Shown: one piece after another, positions 1 through 12,062 of the stretch | Numbering within the stretch: the first letter of the stretch is position 1 | Layout of the letters: each line of letters opens with the position of its first letter | From: Desulfovibrio piger | GTDB lineage: Bacteria; Desulfobacterota; Desulfovibrionia; Desulfovibrionales; Desulfovibrionaceae | Assembly: GCF_900116045.1 (NCBI RefSeq) | Contig: NZ_LT630450.1 | Coordinates: forward strand, 1,351,001 to 1,415,000 | Direction: 5' to 3' | DNA: 64,000 nucleotides | Notes under the pieces: model-generated | Told to the model about the DNA's origin: nothing | Seen by the model: the letters and a program-made list of their open reading frames with translations, nothing else | The model's database searches: none | Position numbers and translations under genes: made by a program

Positions 1-432
1 GCCTGGATGGTCCTGGCTCCCAAGCCCACCCCGTCGGCCGTCAAGGCCGCCGGTACGGCCGACGCCGGCCATACCTTCAAGGAACTGGGTCTGGACACCC
101 ACCTGGGCAACCGTCCCATGGGTGAGCTGACCTACGGCGCCCTGGGTGCCGTGCCCATGATCATCGCCTTCTGGCCCATCCTCTTCGGTGGCGCCTACGG
201 CATGACCAAGCGCCGCGAGGCCATGAGCAAGGCCGCCCAGGAAAAGACCGTCCAGACCGCCAAGGAAGATGTGACGGCCGCCATGGACGCCGCTGTGCGC
301 AGCATCGAGCAGAACCAGGGCCCCGTGGCCGCCGATGAGGCCCGCAAGGCCATGATCGAGGCCCTCAAGGCCCGTGAGGCTCAAAACGGCTGCGACGGCT
401 GCTGCGGCTGCAAGCACGGGGAGGATAAGTAA
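1..432 (+). CDS. Hmc/9Hc-type complex, iron-sulfur subunit B, C-terminal part (partial)
   Basis: The reading frame is already open at base 1, so the N-terminal part lies outside the window. What remains has one hydrophobic segment (about residues 45-65 of the visible part, ending FGGAYG) and then a long charged helical tail. The tail ends in a Cys-rich motif, CDGCCGCKHG. In Desulfovibrio, HmcB/9HcB proteins carry ferredoxin-type [4Fe-4S] domains and a C-terminal membrane anchor, and precede an NrfD-like subunit, as here. The next gene starts directly after the stop. The role (electron transfer between periplasmic multihaem cytochromes and the membrane) is inferred from this context, because no ferredoxin motif lies inside the window. 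Confidence 0.6.
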   Translation, partial: AWMVLAPKPTPSAVKAAGTADAGHTFKELGLDTHLGNRPMGELTYGALGAVPMIIAFWPILFGGAYGMTKRREAMSKAAQEKTVQTAKEDVTAAMDAAVRSIEQNQGPVAADEARKAMIEALKAREAQNGCDGCCGCKHGEDK

Positions 433-1647
433 ATGTCCCAGCACCAAATCGTGATCCCCACCAAGGACAAACTGTTCAACCTTGGTGAGTTTTCCCTGCG
501 TCGCCCCGGCAACATGATCACCGCGGTCATCCTGGTCGTGGGCTTCGTACTGACCTTCATCCGCTTCACCCAGGGCATCGGCTCCATCACCAACCTGTCC
601 GATACCCAGCCCTGGGGCATGTGGATCGGCTTCGACCTGCTCTGCGGCGTGTGTCTGGCCGCCGGTGGCTACTTCACCACCGTGGCCTGCTACGTCATGG
701 GCATGAAGCACTTCCATTCGGCCGTGCGCCCCGCCGTGACCACCGCCTTCCTGGGCTACGCCTTCGTGGTCTTCGCCCTGCTGTATGACCTTGGTCACCC
801 GCTGCGTCTGCCCTACATGTTCTTCTTCCCCGGCACCACCTCGGTCCTGTTCGAAGTGGGCCTGTGCGTGGCCACGTACCTGACCGTGCTGTTCATCGAA
901 TTCTCGGTGGCCCCCATGGAATGGCTGGCCTGCAAGTTCCCCTTCCTCAAGAAGTGGCGCAAGGTCGTGGTGCGCTGCACCATCATCCTGACCATCTTCG
1001 GCGTGTGCCTGTCCACCCTGCACCAGTCCTCGCTGGGCGCCCTCTACCTGATCGCCCCCGGCAAGCTGCATCCGCTGTGGTACTCCCCCTTCATGCCCAT
1101 GTTCTTCTTCGTCAGCTCCATGGCTGCCGGCTGCTCCATGGTCATCTTTGAAGGCATGTGGGCCCACAAGGGCGTGCACCACTACATGGACGAAACACAC
1201 CTGCGCGAAGCCGACGAAGTGGTCTTCAGCTTCTCCAAGGCCGGTGCCTTCATCCTTTTCGGCTACTTCATGCTGAAGCTCATCGACATGCTGGTCCAGG
1301 CCAACCTGCCCTACCTCTGCAGCGGTTACGGTCTGTGGTGGCTGGTGGAAATGCTGTTCTTCGTGCTGATGCCCGCGCTGCTGTATGCCAAGGGCTCCCG
1401 CGACCGCAACATCAAGCTCTGCCGCTTCGCTTCCGCCAATGCCGTGCTGGGCATCGTCCTGAACCGCTTCAACGTGTCCATGATCGCCTTCAACTACACC
1501 CTGCCCGCTGACGAGCGCTACTTCCCCAGCATCTGGGAAGTGTGCATCTCCATCTTCGTGGTGACCCTGATCGTGACCGTGTACCGCTTCATCGTCTATC
1601 ACATGCCGGTGCTGTACGAACACCCCGACTTCAAGGATGCCCACTAG
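433..1647 (+). CDS. NrfD/HmcC-type integral membrane subunit of an Hmc/9Hc redox complex
   Basis: 404 residues with about ten hydrophobic segments, typical of the NrfD/HybB/HmcC (PsrC-like) family of quinone-interacting membrane subunits. Loops contain conserved-looking motifs such as LYDLGHPLR and TLHQSSLG, common in this family. The ATG follows the previous stop immediately and has GGAGG 7 bases upstream. It sits between an anchored B-subunit tail and a 51-residue membrane protein, the gene order B-C-D of the Hmc and nine-haem (9Hc) operons. HmcE and HmcF homologues do not follow, which favours the shorter 9Hc-type complex. Probable role: moving electrons between the periplasmic cytochrome and the menaquinone pool or cytoplasmic side. 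Confidence 0.8.
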   Translation: MSQHQIVIPTKDKLFNLGEFSLRRPGNMITAVILVVGFVLTFIRFTQGIGSITNLSDTQPWGMWIGFDLLCGVCLAAGGYFTTVACYVMGMKHFHSAVRPAVTTAFLGYAFVVFALLYDLGHPLRLPYMFFFPGTTSVLFEVGLCVATYLTVLFIEFSVAPMEWLACKFPFLKKWRKVVVRCTIILTIFGVCLSTLHQSSLGALYLIAPGKLHPLWYSPFMPMFFFVSSMAAGCSMVIFEGMWAHKGVHHYMDETHLREADEVVFSFSKAGAFILFGYFMLKLIDMLVQANLPYLCSGYGLWWLVEMLFFVLMPALLYAKGSRDRNIKLCRFASANAVLGIVLNRFNVSMIAFNYTLPADERYFPSIWEVCISIFVVTLIVTVYRFIVYHMPVLYEHPDFKDAH

Positions 1648-1662
1648 GACAGGAGGAACATC

Positions 1663-1818
1663 ATGGAATTCCATACTTTTTACGACTACTTCCTCTACAC
1701 CAAGAACTGGGCCTACGTCATGATGTTCGTGACCCTGCCCGTCTACGTCCTCTACTGGAACACCCTGCTGTTCCCCAAGAAGGGCCCCTGGCTCTTCGGT
1801 GACGACGACGAGCACTAG
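1663..1818 (+). CDS. Small membrane subunit (HmcD/9HcD-like)
   Basis: A 51-residue ORF, beginning MEFHTFYDYF and ending DDDEH. It starts 15 bases after the HmcC-like gene, behind a strong AGGAGG ribosome site. It has one transmembrane helix (about residues 16-37) and an acidic C-terminus. HmcD and 9HcD in Desulfovibrio are single-helix proteins of about this size at this position. A terminator follows 25 bases downstream, so this is the last gene of the operon. The function of the D subunit is not known. Confidence 0.65.
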   Translation: MEFHTFYDYFLYTKNWAYVMMFVTLPVYVLYWNTLLFPKKGPWLFGDDDEH

Positions 1819-1843
1819 GCCGTACGCACACCACAAACCGGAA

Positions 1844-1869
1844 GGGCGGGGGAGACCCCGCCCTTTTTT
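1844..1869 (+). terminator. Intrinsic terminator after the Hmc/9Hc operon
   Basis: A perfect 8-bp GC stem (GGGCGGGG / CCCCGCCC) with a GAGA tetraloop is followed by six T. Confidence 0.9.
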
Positions 1870-2093
1870 CGTGCCCGGCTCCCGGCGGCCTTCCTGTGGC
1901 GGCCTTCTGTGGCAGCGTGCTGTGCCCCTTCCCCCGGCATCCCCTTGCGGCTGCCCCGCCGGGCTGCTATGCTGGTGCCTGTCCGCAGCCGCCCCTGCCG
2001 GGGCATCCGCGCCTGGACGGCCGGTGCCCGTGCGGGCCCGGCACGGCGGCCCCCCCTCGCCCTGCCGGGCGCAACTCCTGTACCGAGGATTGT

Positions 2094-2591
2094 ATGGACA
2101 AAGTGCTTGTCATGGGTATCGGCAACCTGCTCCTCACCGACGATGGTGTCGGCGTCCATGCCGCCCAGACCCTGGCCGGGGAATCCTGGCCCGAAAACGT
2201 CACCATCATGGAAGCGGGCACCTTCACCCAGGATGTCTTCTATCTGTTCAAGGGCTTCGCCCATGTGCTCATCCTGGACATCGTCCACGGCCATGCCGGG
2301 CCCGGCACGGTCTATCGCCTGAGCGAGAGCCAGCTGGTGGACAACGAGAAACAGCGCCTCTCCATCCACGACATCGACCTGCTGGATTCCCTGCGCATGG
2401 CCGAGATGCTCCACGGCTCCCGTCCCAGACTTACCGTCATGGGCATGGAGCCCGCGGACTACACGTCCTGGAGCATGGAGCTTTCCCCGGCCGTGCGGGA
2501 ACGCTTCCCCGCCTATCTGGACGAGGTCCGCAAGGAGATTTTGCGCCTGTCCCGCCAATACGCCGGGAACGATCCCGGCACTACCTGCTAA
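2094..2591 (+). CDS. [NiFe] hydrogenase maturation endopeptidase (HyaD/HynC family)
   Basis: 165 residues. The N-terminus VLVMGIGNLLLTDDGVGVH carries the GxGNxLxxDDGxG signature of the HybD/HyaD/HupD peptidase family. These enzymes cut the C-terminal extension of the [NiFe] large subunit after nickel insertion. The candidate nickel-sensing acidic residues are the second Asp of LTDDG near residue 16 and D62 in LILDIV. The start at 2094 is preceded by a GAGG site. hypC follows 16 bases after the stop, so the two probably form a maturation unit. The hydrogenase structural genes are not in the window. Confidence 0.92.
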   Translation: MDKVLVMGIGNLLLTDDGVGVHAAQTLAGESWPENVTIMEAGTFTQDVFYLFKGFAHVLILDIVHGHAGPGTVYRLSESQLVDNEKQRLSIHDIDLLDSLRMAEMLHGSRPRLTVMGMEPADYTSWSMELSPAVRERFPAYLDEVRKEILRLSRQYAGNDPGTTC

Positions 2592-2607
2592 CCATCGAGG
2601 AAGAGTC

Positions 2608-2859
2608 ATGTGTCTTGCCATTCCGGCCCAGGTGGTCGAACTCCAGGAACAGGGCATGGCCCGCGTGCGCGTGGGCGAAAGCCAGACCTACCTTACCGCC
2701 TCCATGCTCCTGCTGCCCGAGCCGCCCAGGGTCGGTGATTATGTCATCGTCCATGCGGGCTTCGCCCTGCACAGCCTCACGCCCGAGCAGGCCCAGGAGA
2801 GCCTGGCGGCCCTGCGCGAGGTGGCCGAGGCCATCGAAGGCCAGAAACCCCTGTTCTGA
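2608..2859 (+). CDS. hypC: HypC/HupF-type hydrogenase assembly chaperone
   Basis: 83 residues beginning MCLAIPAQV, the family's N-terminal MC(L/V)xIPxx signature. The Cys after the start Met is essential in HypC proteins. HypC binds the large-subunit precursor and HypD and delivers the Fe(CN)2CO group. The short beta-barrel segment (residues 1-60) includes VGDYVIVHAGFAL, also typical. The C-terminal helix is that of normal-length HypC. It lies just after the maturation protease and ends in a perfect-palindrome terminator. Confidence 0.93.
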   Translation: MCLAIPAQVVELQEQGMARVRVGESQTYLTASMLLLPEPPRVGDYVIVHAGFALHSLTPEQAQESLAALREVAEAIEGQKPLF

Positions 2860-2873
2860 TCCGCAGCGACAGC

Positions 2874-2903
2874 AAAGGGCTTTCCCGCGGGAAAGCCCTT
2901 TTC
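2874..2903 (+). terminator. Terminator after hypC
   Basis: A perfect 14-bp palindrome (AAAGGGCTTTCCCG and its complement, no extra loop bases) runs into a short T tract. It can also work on the other strand. Confidence 0.8.
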
Positions 2904-3180
2904 GTCATCCGGCAGCGGGGATGGGCTCCCGCCGGTGCACGCCCGCGGCCTGCTCCCCCGCCGTCCGCCGCCCTTGCCGGTCCCCTTCCCTGCCGGTCGC
3001 TGCGGCCTTCGGCCCGTCCGGCAAAGCCCGCTTCCGCAGGTGCCGGGCGGCACTCGTGCCGCCGGCCGCATTTTCCCGCGGAAAAGCAGGACAGGGCGGC
3101 CTTTCCTGCCGCCCTTTCCTTGACTTTGCAAACGTATTTGCCGAAACTTAGGCGCTTTTTACATTGCCTGAGGAGCCAGC

Positions 3181-6000
3181 ATGAGCGACTATAAAAAAAC
3201 CCTGAATTTGCCCAAGACCGCCTTCCCCATGAAGGCCAATCTTGCCCAGCGCGAGCCCCAGCAGCTCAAGCAGTGGGAAGAAACCAAGGCCTATGAGGCC
3301 ATGATCGAAAACTGCACCGGCAAGGGCGCGTTCGTCCTGCATGACGGCCCGCCGTACGCCAACGGTCATATCCACATGGGCACGGCCCTGAACAAGATCC
3401 TGAAGGACATCGTGGTCAAGTCGCGCAACATGCAGGGCTACCGCGCCCACTATGTGCCCGGCTGGGACTGCCACGGCCTGCCCATCGAGCACAAGGTGGA
3501 ACAGGAACTGAAGGAAAAGAAAAAGACCCTGCCCGCCCATGTGGTGCGCAAGATGTGCCGCGACTACGCCGGCAAGTGGATCGACATCCAGCGCAAGGAA
3601 TTCAAGCGCCTGGGCGTGCTGGGCGACTGGGACGACCCCTACAAGAGCATGAACCCCGCCTATGAGGCCGCCACGGCCCACGAACTGGCCAAATTCGTGG
3701 ACAGGGGCGGCGTGGTGCGCGCCAAGAAGCCCATCTACTGGTGCTGCTCCTGCCATACGGCCCTGGCCGAAGCCGAAGTGGAATACGGCGACCACACCTC
3801 GCCCTCCATCTTCGTGCGCTTCGCCCTCAACGACGCCGACCTGGCCCGGCGCATCCCCGGCGCCGACCCGTCCCGCGCCTATGTGGTCATCTGGACCACC
3901 ACGCCCTGGACCCTGCCGGACAACATGGCCGTCTGCCTGCACCCCGAATTCACCTATGTGCTGGTGGAGACCGGCGGCTGCCAGTACCTGCTGGCCGAAG
4001 AGCTGCTGGAAGGCTGCGCCGCGTCCTTCGGCTGGGAAGACGTGAGCGTGGTGGGCCGCGCCACCGGCCAGGAACTGGAAGGCCTCATGGCCCGCCACCC
4101 CTTCTATGACCGCCAGTCCCCCCTGATCCTGGGCCGCCACGTGACCCTGGATGCCGGTACCGGCTGCGTCCACACCGCTCCCGGCCACGGCCGCGAGGAC
4201 TACGAAGTGGGCCTGGCCTACAAGCTGGACGTCTATTCGCCCCTGGACGACGCGGGCCGCTTTTTGCCGTCCGTGGAATTTTTCGCCGGTCTCAACGTCT
4301 TTGAGGCCAACCCCAGGGTCATCGAAAAGCTGACCGAAGTGGGCGCCCTGCTCAAGACCGCCAAGATCAGCCACTCCTACCCGCACTGCTGGCGCTGCAA
4401 GCAGCCGGTCATCTTCCGTGCCACCACCCAGTGGTTCATCAGCATGGAGAAGAACGACCTGCGCAAGAAGGCCCTCAACGCCATCGACACCAAGGTGCAG
4501 TGGATCCCCGCCTGGGGCCGCGACCGCATCTACAACATGATCGAGTCCCGTCCCGACTGGTGCATCTCGCGCCAGCGCCAGTGGGGCGTGCCCATCATGG
4601 CCCTGCTCTGCAAGGACTGCGGCGAAGCCTGGAACGACGCCCAGTGGATGCACGAGATGGCCGACCGCTTCGCCAAGCACCCCACGGGCTGCGACTACTG
4701 GTATGAAGCCCCCCTGGAAGAGATCGTGCCCGAAGGCCTCACCTGCCCCCACTGCGGCGGCCGGCACTGGGAAAAGGAAGACGACATCCTCGACGTGTGG
4801 TTCGACTCCGGTACCAGCTTCGCCGCCGTGCTGGAGACCCGCCCCGAGCTCTCCGCGCCTGCTGACCTCTATCTGGAAGGCTCGGACCAGCACCGCGGCT
4901 GGTTCCACAGCTCCCTGCTGGTGGCCGAGGGCACCCGCAATGTTCCGCCCTACAAGGCCGTGCTGACCCACGGCTATGTGGTGGACGGCGACGGCCGCAA
5001 GATGTCCAAATCCATCGGCAATGTCATCGCCCCGCAGGAGCTCATCGACAAATACGGCGCCGAGATCGTGCGCCTGTGGGTCTCCTCGGTGGAATACCGC
5101 GAAGACATCCGCATCTCGGACCAGATCCTGGGCCGCCTGGTGGATGCCTACCGCCGTATCCGCAACACCTGCCGCTTCATCCTGGGCACCATCAACGACC
5201 TGACCCGCGCCGACCTGCTGCCCCTGGACCAGCTGCTGCCCCTGGACCGCTACGCGCTCCATGCCGCCGCCCAGGTGCATGACCGCGTGCAGGATGCCTA
5301 CATGACCTATGATTTCCACAAGGTCTACCACAGCCTGCACAACTACTGCGTGACCGACCTCTCGGCCGTGTATCTGGACATCCTCAAGGACCGCCTGTAT
5401 TCCTCCGCCCCTGCCGCCACGGAACGCCGCTCGGCCCAGACCGCCCTGTACCACCTGCTCTGCCTGCTGGTGCGCGACATGGCGCCGGTGCTGTCCTTCA
5501 CCGCCGAAGAGATCTTCCACCACCTGCCCAACGACCTGCGCGACGACGTGCCCACGGTCTTCGCCCTGCCGCCCGTGGACAGCAGGCCCTATCTGCTGGA
5601 AGACGGCGTGCGCGACGACTGGAACGTGCTGCTGGCCGTGCGCGGCGCCGTGACCCGCGCCATCGAGCCCCTGCGCCGCGACAGCGTGGTGGGCCATTCG
5701 CTGGATACCAGCGTGACCCTCTATGTGGCCGACGAGCTGCGTGAACGCCTGGAAGGCCTGCACACCGACCTGCGCGCCTTCTTCATCGTCTCGCAGCTGC
5801 ATCTGGCGCCCCTGGCCGCAGCTCCGGCCGACGCCGTGCAGGACGCCGAAGTGGCCGGCCTGGCCGTGGGCGTGGCCAAGGCCGCCGGTGAAAAGTGCGA
5901 ACGCTGCTGGATCTACAGCACCGAACTGGGCAGCGATCCCGCGCATCCCACCCTCTGCCCCCGCTGTGCCAAGGTCATGGCGGAACTGCCCGAGGCGTAA
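3181..6000 (+). CDS. ileS: Isoleucyl-tRNA synthetase
   Basis: 939 residues, normal bacterial IleRS length. Class I signature HIHMG is at residues 63-67 and KMSKS at 607-611. The editing (CP1) domain lies between, and the C-terminal zinc finger has CERCW ... LCPRC pairs. It charges tRNA-Ile with isoleucine. The ATG is preceded by TGAGGAG. The stop overlaps the start of lspA by one base, so the two are translationally coupled; ileS-lspA is a common bacterial pair. No T-box leader motif was seen upstream. A hairpin GGGCGGC/GCCGCCC (about 3092-3116) lies in the upstream gap. Confidence 0.98.
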   Translation: MSDYKKTLNLPKTAFPMKANLAQREPQQLKQWEETKAYEAMIENCTGKGAFVLHDGPPYANGHIHMGTALNKILKDIVVKSRNMQGYRAHYVPGWDCHGLPIEHKVEQELKEKKKTLPAHVVRKMCRDYAGKWIDIQRKEFKRLGVLGDWDDPYKSMNPAYEAATAHELAKFVDRGGVVRAKKPIYWCCSCHTALAEAEVEYGDHTSPSIFVRFALNDADLARRIPGADPSRAYVVIWTTTPWTLPDNMAVCLHPEFTYVLVETGGCQYLLAEELLEGCAASFGWEDVSVVGRATGQELEGLMARHPFYDRQSPLILGRHVTLDAGTGCVHTAPGHGREDYEVGLAYKLDVYSPLDDAGRFLPSVEFFAGLNVFEANPRVIEKLTEVGALLKTAKISHSYPHCWRCKQPVIFRATTQWFISMEKNDLRKKALNAIDTKVQWIPAWGRDRIYNMIESRPDWCISRQRQWGVPIMALLCKDCGEAWNDAQWMHEMADRFAKHPTGCDYWYEAPLEEIVPEGLTCPHCGGRHWEKEDDILDVWFDSGTSFAAVLETRPELSAPADLYLEGSDQHRGWFHSSLLVAEGTRNVPPYKAVLTHGYVVDGDGRKMSKSIGNVIAPQELIDKYGAEIVRLWVSSVEYREDIRISDQILGRLVDAYRRIRNTCRFILGTINDLTRADLLPLDQLLPLDRYALHAAAQVHDRVQDAYMTYDFHKVYHSLHNYCVTDLSAVYLDILKDRLYSSAPAATERRSAQTALYHLLCLLVRDMAPVLSFTAEEIFHHLPNDLRDDVPTVFALPPVDSRPYLLEDGVRDDWNVLLAVRGAVTRAIEPLRRDSVVGHSLDTSVTLYVADELRERLEGLHTDLRAFFIVSQLHLAPLAAAPADAVQDAEVAGLAVGVAKAAGEKCERCWIYSTELGSDPAHPTLCPRCAKVMAELPEA

Positions 6001-6500
6001 TGCGAAAATATACGATCCTGGGCGGCTACGGCCTGCTGGCGCTGGTGCTTGACCAGCTGACCAAATGGTGGGCCGTGGCCGCCATCGATCCCCCGCACCC
6101 CGTGACGGTCATCCCCGGCCTGCTGGATCTGGTGCTGGTCCACAACCGGGGCGCGGCCTTCGGCTTTTTGAACCGTTCCGACATCCAGTGGCAGTTCTGG
6201 CTGTTCCTGGGCGCGACCGTGGTGGCCGCCGCGGCCATCGTGGCCCTGCTGCGCAGCTCCCGCTTCAATGCCTGGCTCAGCGCCGCTCTGGGCCTGGTGC
6301 TGGGGGGCGCGCTGGGCAATCTGGTGGACCGCATCCGCTTCCGGGCGGTCATCGACTTCGTGGATGTCTATGTGGGGCAGTGGCACTGGCCCGCCTTCAA
6401 TGTGGCGGACATGGCCATCTGCATCGGCGCCATCCTGGCCTGCATCGTCATCTGGCGTACCCCGGAAGCCCCGGAAAAGCGCAAGGAGAAAAAATCATGA
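6000..6500 (+). CDS. lspA: Lipoprotein signal peptidase (signal peptidase II)
   Basis: 166 residues with four transmembrane helices. Catalytic aspartates are visible as D110 in GNLVDR and D137 in FNVADM. The motif HNRGAAFGF (residues 48-56) is also typical. It removes signal peptides from diacylglyceryl-modified prolipoproteins in the inner membrane. The start ATG shares its A with the last base of the ileS TAA; longer upstream starts would lie inside ileS. It overlaps the next gene by ATGA. The lipoprotein YbgF two genes downstream is a likely substrate. Confidence 0.97.
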   Translation: MRKYTILGGYGLLALVLDQLTKWWAVAAIDPPHPVTVIPGLLDLVLVHNRGAAFGFLNRSDIQWQFWLFLGATVVAAAAIVALLRSSRFNAWLSAALGLVLGGALGNLVDRIRFRAVIDFVDVYVGQWHWPAFNVADMAICIGAILACIVIWRTPEAPEKRKEKKS

Positions 6501-6697
6501 CCTTCGCCTGGTGGCATGTCCTGGTGGCCCTGATCCCCATCCTGCCCAACCTCTGGAGCATCTGGCACATCTGGAACCACCGCTTCTCTTCCTTCCAGCA
6601 AAAGGCCGTCTGGCTGGTCATCGCCGTGTTCCTGCCTGTGCTGGGGGGCCTGATCTATATTTTCGCCGGTCGCAGGCACGCCGGTGAAAAAATTTAA
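6497..6697 (+). CDS. Small membrane protein, PLDc_N-like
   Basis: 66 residues with two transmembrane helices separated by a short polar loop (IWNHRFSSFQQKAVW). Then VIAVFLPVLGGLIYIFAGRR, the pattern of the phospholipase-D-nuclease N-terminal (PLDc_N) membrane domain found alone in many small proteins. It overlaps lspA by four bases (ATGA), so it is coupled to it. A catalytic function is unlikely because the nuclease part is absent. Confidence 0.7.
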   Translation: MTFAWWHVLVALIPILPNLWSIWHIWNHRFSSFQQKAVWLVIAVFLPVLGGLIYIFAGRRHAGEKI

Positions 6698-6716
6698 AAC
6701 GGGAGACCAAGACTCT

Positions 6717-7691
6717 ATGAACAGCAAACGTCTTCTTCCTCTGTGTGGCCTGATCTGCGCCACCGCCATGCTGGGCGCTTGCGTGGGCCAGAGCAGCAGC
6801 AGTGCTGCCAACGAAAGCATGTATCTTGAGCAGCGCGTGCAGGAGCATGATGCCCTGCTGCGCCAGATGCAGCCCGCCCAGGCCGAGGTCTGGAACCAGG
6901 TGCAGGCCATGCGCCAGGAACTGAACACCCTCAAGGGCCTGGTGGACGACCTGAAGAACGTGGGCGGTGCCGCGGCCCTGGCGGAACGCGTGCGCGCCCA
7001 TGATGCCGCCCTGCGCCAGGTGGAGACCAGCATGGCCCTCAACCTCAACCTGGGCGAGCCCATGCCCGCTGCCGGCGCCGCGCCCGCCCATGCCGCCGCG
7101 CCCCAGGCCAATGCGCCCCTGTTCCAGCCGCAGCAGAACCCCTATGCGGCACCCGCCGCCGGTGCCGCGGCCGGTGCTGCCGCCGGTGCCGCCGCCGGTC
7201 TGGCCACCGGCCCTTACGGGGATGCCGCCGCTGCCCCTGCCGCCGCTCCGGCCGCCACGGGCAGCACCTGGGGGCAGCCCACGCCCCAGCCCGAAGCCAA
7301 GCCCGCTGCGAAGAAGGACCTGTCCCTGGCCCTCTATGACGCGGGCCTCAATGCCTTCACGGCCCGCAAGTACGATGAGGCCCAGCGCTCCTTCGCCGAT
7401 TTCATGAAGAACTATCCCACGCACAGCATGGCCCCCGACGCGCAGTACTATCTGGCCGAGTGCTACTTCCAGCGCAACCAGTTCCCCGATGCCGCCCTGG
7501 CCTACGATACGGTCATCACCAAGTTCGCCAAAAGCTCCCGGGCGCCGGGCGCCTACCTGAAGCAGGGCATCTGCTTCAGCAAGATGAACCAGAAGGCCGC
7601 CGCCAAGGCGCGCATGAACGAGCTCATCAAGAAGTACCCCAACTCGCCCGAAGCAGCCCGTGCCAAGACCTTCCTCAAGACCAACAAGTAG
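6717..7691 (+). CDS. ybgF: Tol-Pal accessory lipoprotein YbgF/CpoB
   Basis: 324 residues from the chosen ATG. The signal peptide MNSKRLLPLCGLICATAM ends in a lipobox LGAC, so the mature protein should be a lipoprotein. Then come a coiled-coil part (about residues 35-105), an Ala/Pro-rich low-complexity linker (about 110-205) and C-terminal TPR repeats (about 210-320, starting LALYDAGLNAFTARKYDEA). This is the YbgF/CpoB architecture, linking Tol-Pal with septal peptidoglycan synthesis. An in-frame upstream start at 6684 would overlap the previous gene and destroy the signal peptide, so it was rejected. The linker is unusually Ala-Gly repetitive. Confidence 0.88.
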   Translation: MNSKRLLPLCGLICATAMLGACVGQSSSSAANESMYLEQRVQEHDALLRQMQPAQAEVWNQVQAMRQELNTLKGLVDDLKNVGGAAALAERVRAHDAALRQVETSMALNLNLGEPMPAAGAAPAHAAAPQANAPLFQPQQNPYAAPAAGAAAGAAAGAAAGLATGPYGDAAAAPAAAPAATGSTWGQPTPQPEAKPAAKKDLSLALYDAGLNAFTARKYDEAQRSFADFMKNYPTHSMAPDAQYYLAECYFQRNQFPDAALAYDTVITKFAKSSRAPGAYLKQGICFSKMNQKAAAKARMNELIKKYPNSPEAARAKTFLKTNK

Positions 7692-7714
7692 GACACGCGC
7701 CTGACGGATATGGC

Positions 7715-7746
7715 AAAGCCGGTGGCCTCTGGCCACCGGCTTTTTT
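7715..7746 (+). terminator. Terminator after ybgF
   Basis: A 10-bp stem GCCGGTGGCC / GGCCACCGGC with a three-base loop is followed by six T. Confidence 0.9.
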
Positions 7747-7889
7747 CATGCCCGCCGCCGGGGAATGCGCGTGGGGAACGGCCCGTCCCGTGGCGGACAT
7801 CCGTGCGGGCAGGAGCCGGGGATGCCGGGCGCTGCGCTCCCTTGTCCGGTCCGGGCTGGCGCTGATGCTGCATCGTTGCGCCCCAACGA

Positions 7890-7913
7890 CGAAGGGCCCC
7901 GTTGCCGGGGCCC
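7890..7913 (-). terminator. Possible terminator of the leftward gene at 7994
   Basis: GGGCCCCG and CGGGGCCC form an 8-bp stem downstream of the minus-strand gene. The T tract on that strand is weak (TTCGTCGTTG). Confidence 0.45.
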
Positions 7914-7993
7914 TGTCTGGTGCGTTTGGTGTGGAGGTTTACGGGTTTCGAGGAGGGGATGAAGAAGGAAGGTCGTTATGACGTCAATGCTGT

Positions 7994-8338
7994 CTACTGG
8001 CCCAGTTCGTGGCGCAGCCAGCTCTTGATGGCGGGGGTGGGTTCGCTGATGCCGCGCCACTTGCCGTGCACGGATTCGTATTCGGGCAGCAGGTGGGAAG
8101 GCAGCGGCATGGTGAACAGGTCTTCAGCGTTTTCGGAATTGCGGCGCACCAGGCGGATGACGGGCTCCTTGCCCCAGCTGTCCACCACGAAATAGTGGGA
8201 CACATCTTCCTTGGAGCGCACGGGCGGATATTCGGAATGCCAGTCGTTGTTGCCCCATTCAAGATACATGGTCACGGCATGCTCGGGGCTCAGGTTCCAG
8301 GAGATATCGTAAAGAGCATAATCTTGCAGGCGGTTCAT
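7994..8338 (-). CDS. Conserved hypothetical protein
   Basis: 114 residues, beginning MNRLQDYALYDISWNLSPEH, rich in aromatic and acidic residues, with no signal peptide or membrane segment. I chose the second ATG because GGAGG, which decides the start, lies 5-6 bases before it; the ATG at 8350 lies upstream of that site. It may belong to the Desulfovibrio DVU0772-like family of unknown function, but this is a recollection and not certain. It is a single gene divergent from moaE, sharing an AT-rich promoter region (8340-8450). Confidence 0.7.
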   Translation of the reverse strand: MNRLQDYALYDISWNLSPEHAVTMYLEWGNNDWHSEYPPVRSKEDVSHYFVVDSWGKEPVIRLVRRNSENAEDLFTMPLPSHLLPEYESVHGKWRGISEPTPAIKSWLRHELGQ

Positions 8339-8568
8339 ATACTCCTCCATGTGCTTTTTTGAATAGTAATGATTCTTAATTAAAAAATCAATACCTAGCG
8401 CAAAAATAAGTAATATTTTTTTATTCTCAAAGCATTCCAGGATGTTGGGGAAGGAAGCTCCGCGTGCAAAGCTGTTTTTCCGCGTCGTCTTCCCTTTATC
8501 CGCGGGCCCGGGACGTGTATGCTGGCTCCGCGCCGGGACGATCCGGCGCCGCAGACAAAGGAGTCAGC

Positions 8569-8937
8569 ATGGACGTCAACAAGGTTTTGCAGGAACTCAA
8601 GGCCCGCCCCGGCTTCACCGATCATGTGGGCATGATGCTGGTACACAACGGCGTGGTCCGCGGCTGGTCGCGCAAGGATCACGCGCCGGTCAGCTCCGTC
8701 ACCGTCAGCCATGACCAGGCCAAAATGGACGCCATCTGTCATGAGATGGAGCAGCGGCCCGGCATCTTCGCCATCGTGGCCCAGGCCAATGAAGGCGAAT
8801 TGCAGCCCGGTGACGACCTGCTCCTGCTGGTGGTGGCCGGTGACATCCGCGAGAACGTCAAAGCCACCTTTGCCGAGCTGCTGGACCGCATCAAGTCCGA
8901 AGCCGTCATCAAACAGGAGCACGGCCCGGAAGCCTAG
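8569..8937 (+). CDS. moaE: MoaE-like molybdopterin synthase large subunit
   Basis: 122 residues. The segment LLLLVVAGDIRENV (about 84-97), followed by RIKSEAVIKQE, corresponds to the MoaE LVxVxxxHR and KxxxPxWKKE regions. The two catalytic-type lysines would be K109 and K115. The usual Pro-Phe-Trp of that motif is replaced by AVI, and the protein is shorter than E. coli MoaE (150 residues), so it is a divergent member. MoaE with MoaD inserts the dithiolene sulfurs into precursor Z for molybdenum or tungsten enzymes such as formate dehydrogenase. AAAGGAG precedes the ATG. No other moa gene is nearby. Confidence 0.75.
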   Translation: MDVNKVLQELKARPGFTDHVGMMLVHNGVVRGWSRKDHAPVSSVTVSHDQAKMDAICHEMEQRPGIFAIVAQANEGELQPGDDLLLLVVAGDIRENVKATFAELLDRIKSEAVIKQEHGPEA

Positions 8938-9171
8938 GGCCCGCACCGCTATCGGAGGAGGGGCCGCGCCGCAGGGCCGATGGCGACAGGTGCAGGCGCA
9001 CGATGGCCACCGCAGGGCCGGTCCGCGCGGCCGCAGCCCCTGCATCATCCCCGCCTGCGGCTGTGGCCGGTCCCCCGCGGGGCCCCTTCCCCTTCTTCCT
9101 CGCCCCGGCGTGTTCCGTAAAGCAGCGCTCCCGCGGCACGGCAGGCCCTCCCTGCCCGGGACGTTGACCGC

Positions 9172-9199
9172 CCGCCGGGGAAAGCCCCGGCGGCGTTTT
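9172..9199 (+). terminator. Terminator in the moaE-secA gap
   Basis: The 508-bp stretch 8938-9446 has no gene. It holds this stem (CCGCCGGGG / CCCCGGCGG, AAAG loop, then CGTTTT). The rest is GC-rich with no clear signal, except a plausible secA promoter just upstream of 9440. Confidence 0.6.
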
Positions 9200-9446
9200 G
9201 CACGGCCATCCCGTGCTTCCGGCAGGGGCAGCGGCGGCGTTTTCCCCCGCCCGTGAGGGCATTTTCCTCCCCCGGTGCATTGCCAAAGCCGTGTTTTGAC
9301 CTTACTTCTACGGCATGCGCGACCGTTTGTGACGCCCGGCCCCCGGTGCCGGGCCCTTTCACGCACGGCCAGTCCGGCTTTTTTCTGGATGCACGCGGCC
9401 GCGCGCCTGCCCCGGGGCAGGCCATCCCGCCAAACGAGGAGAACGC

Positions 9447-12038
<2,592 letters not shown>

Positions 12039-12062
12039 CCACCGCTCCTGACCATCACTGAC

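Noticed and set aside
2904..3180. T-box leader for ileS
   Set aside because: No T-box consensus (AGGGTGGNACCGCG) or specifier stem; only a simple hairpin is present.
3148..5946. Very long minus-strand frames opposite ileS, secA (9045-12143) and acs (15485-17458)
   Set aside because: They are mirror images of high-GC coding sequence, rich in His/Gly/Val, with no ribosome site or family motif; the plus-strand genes are certain.
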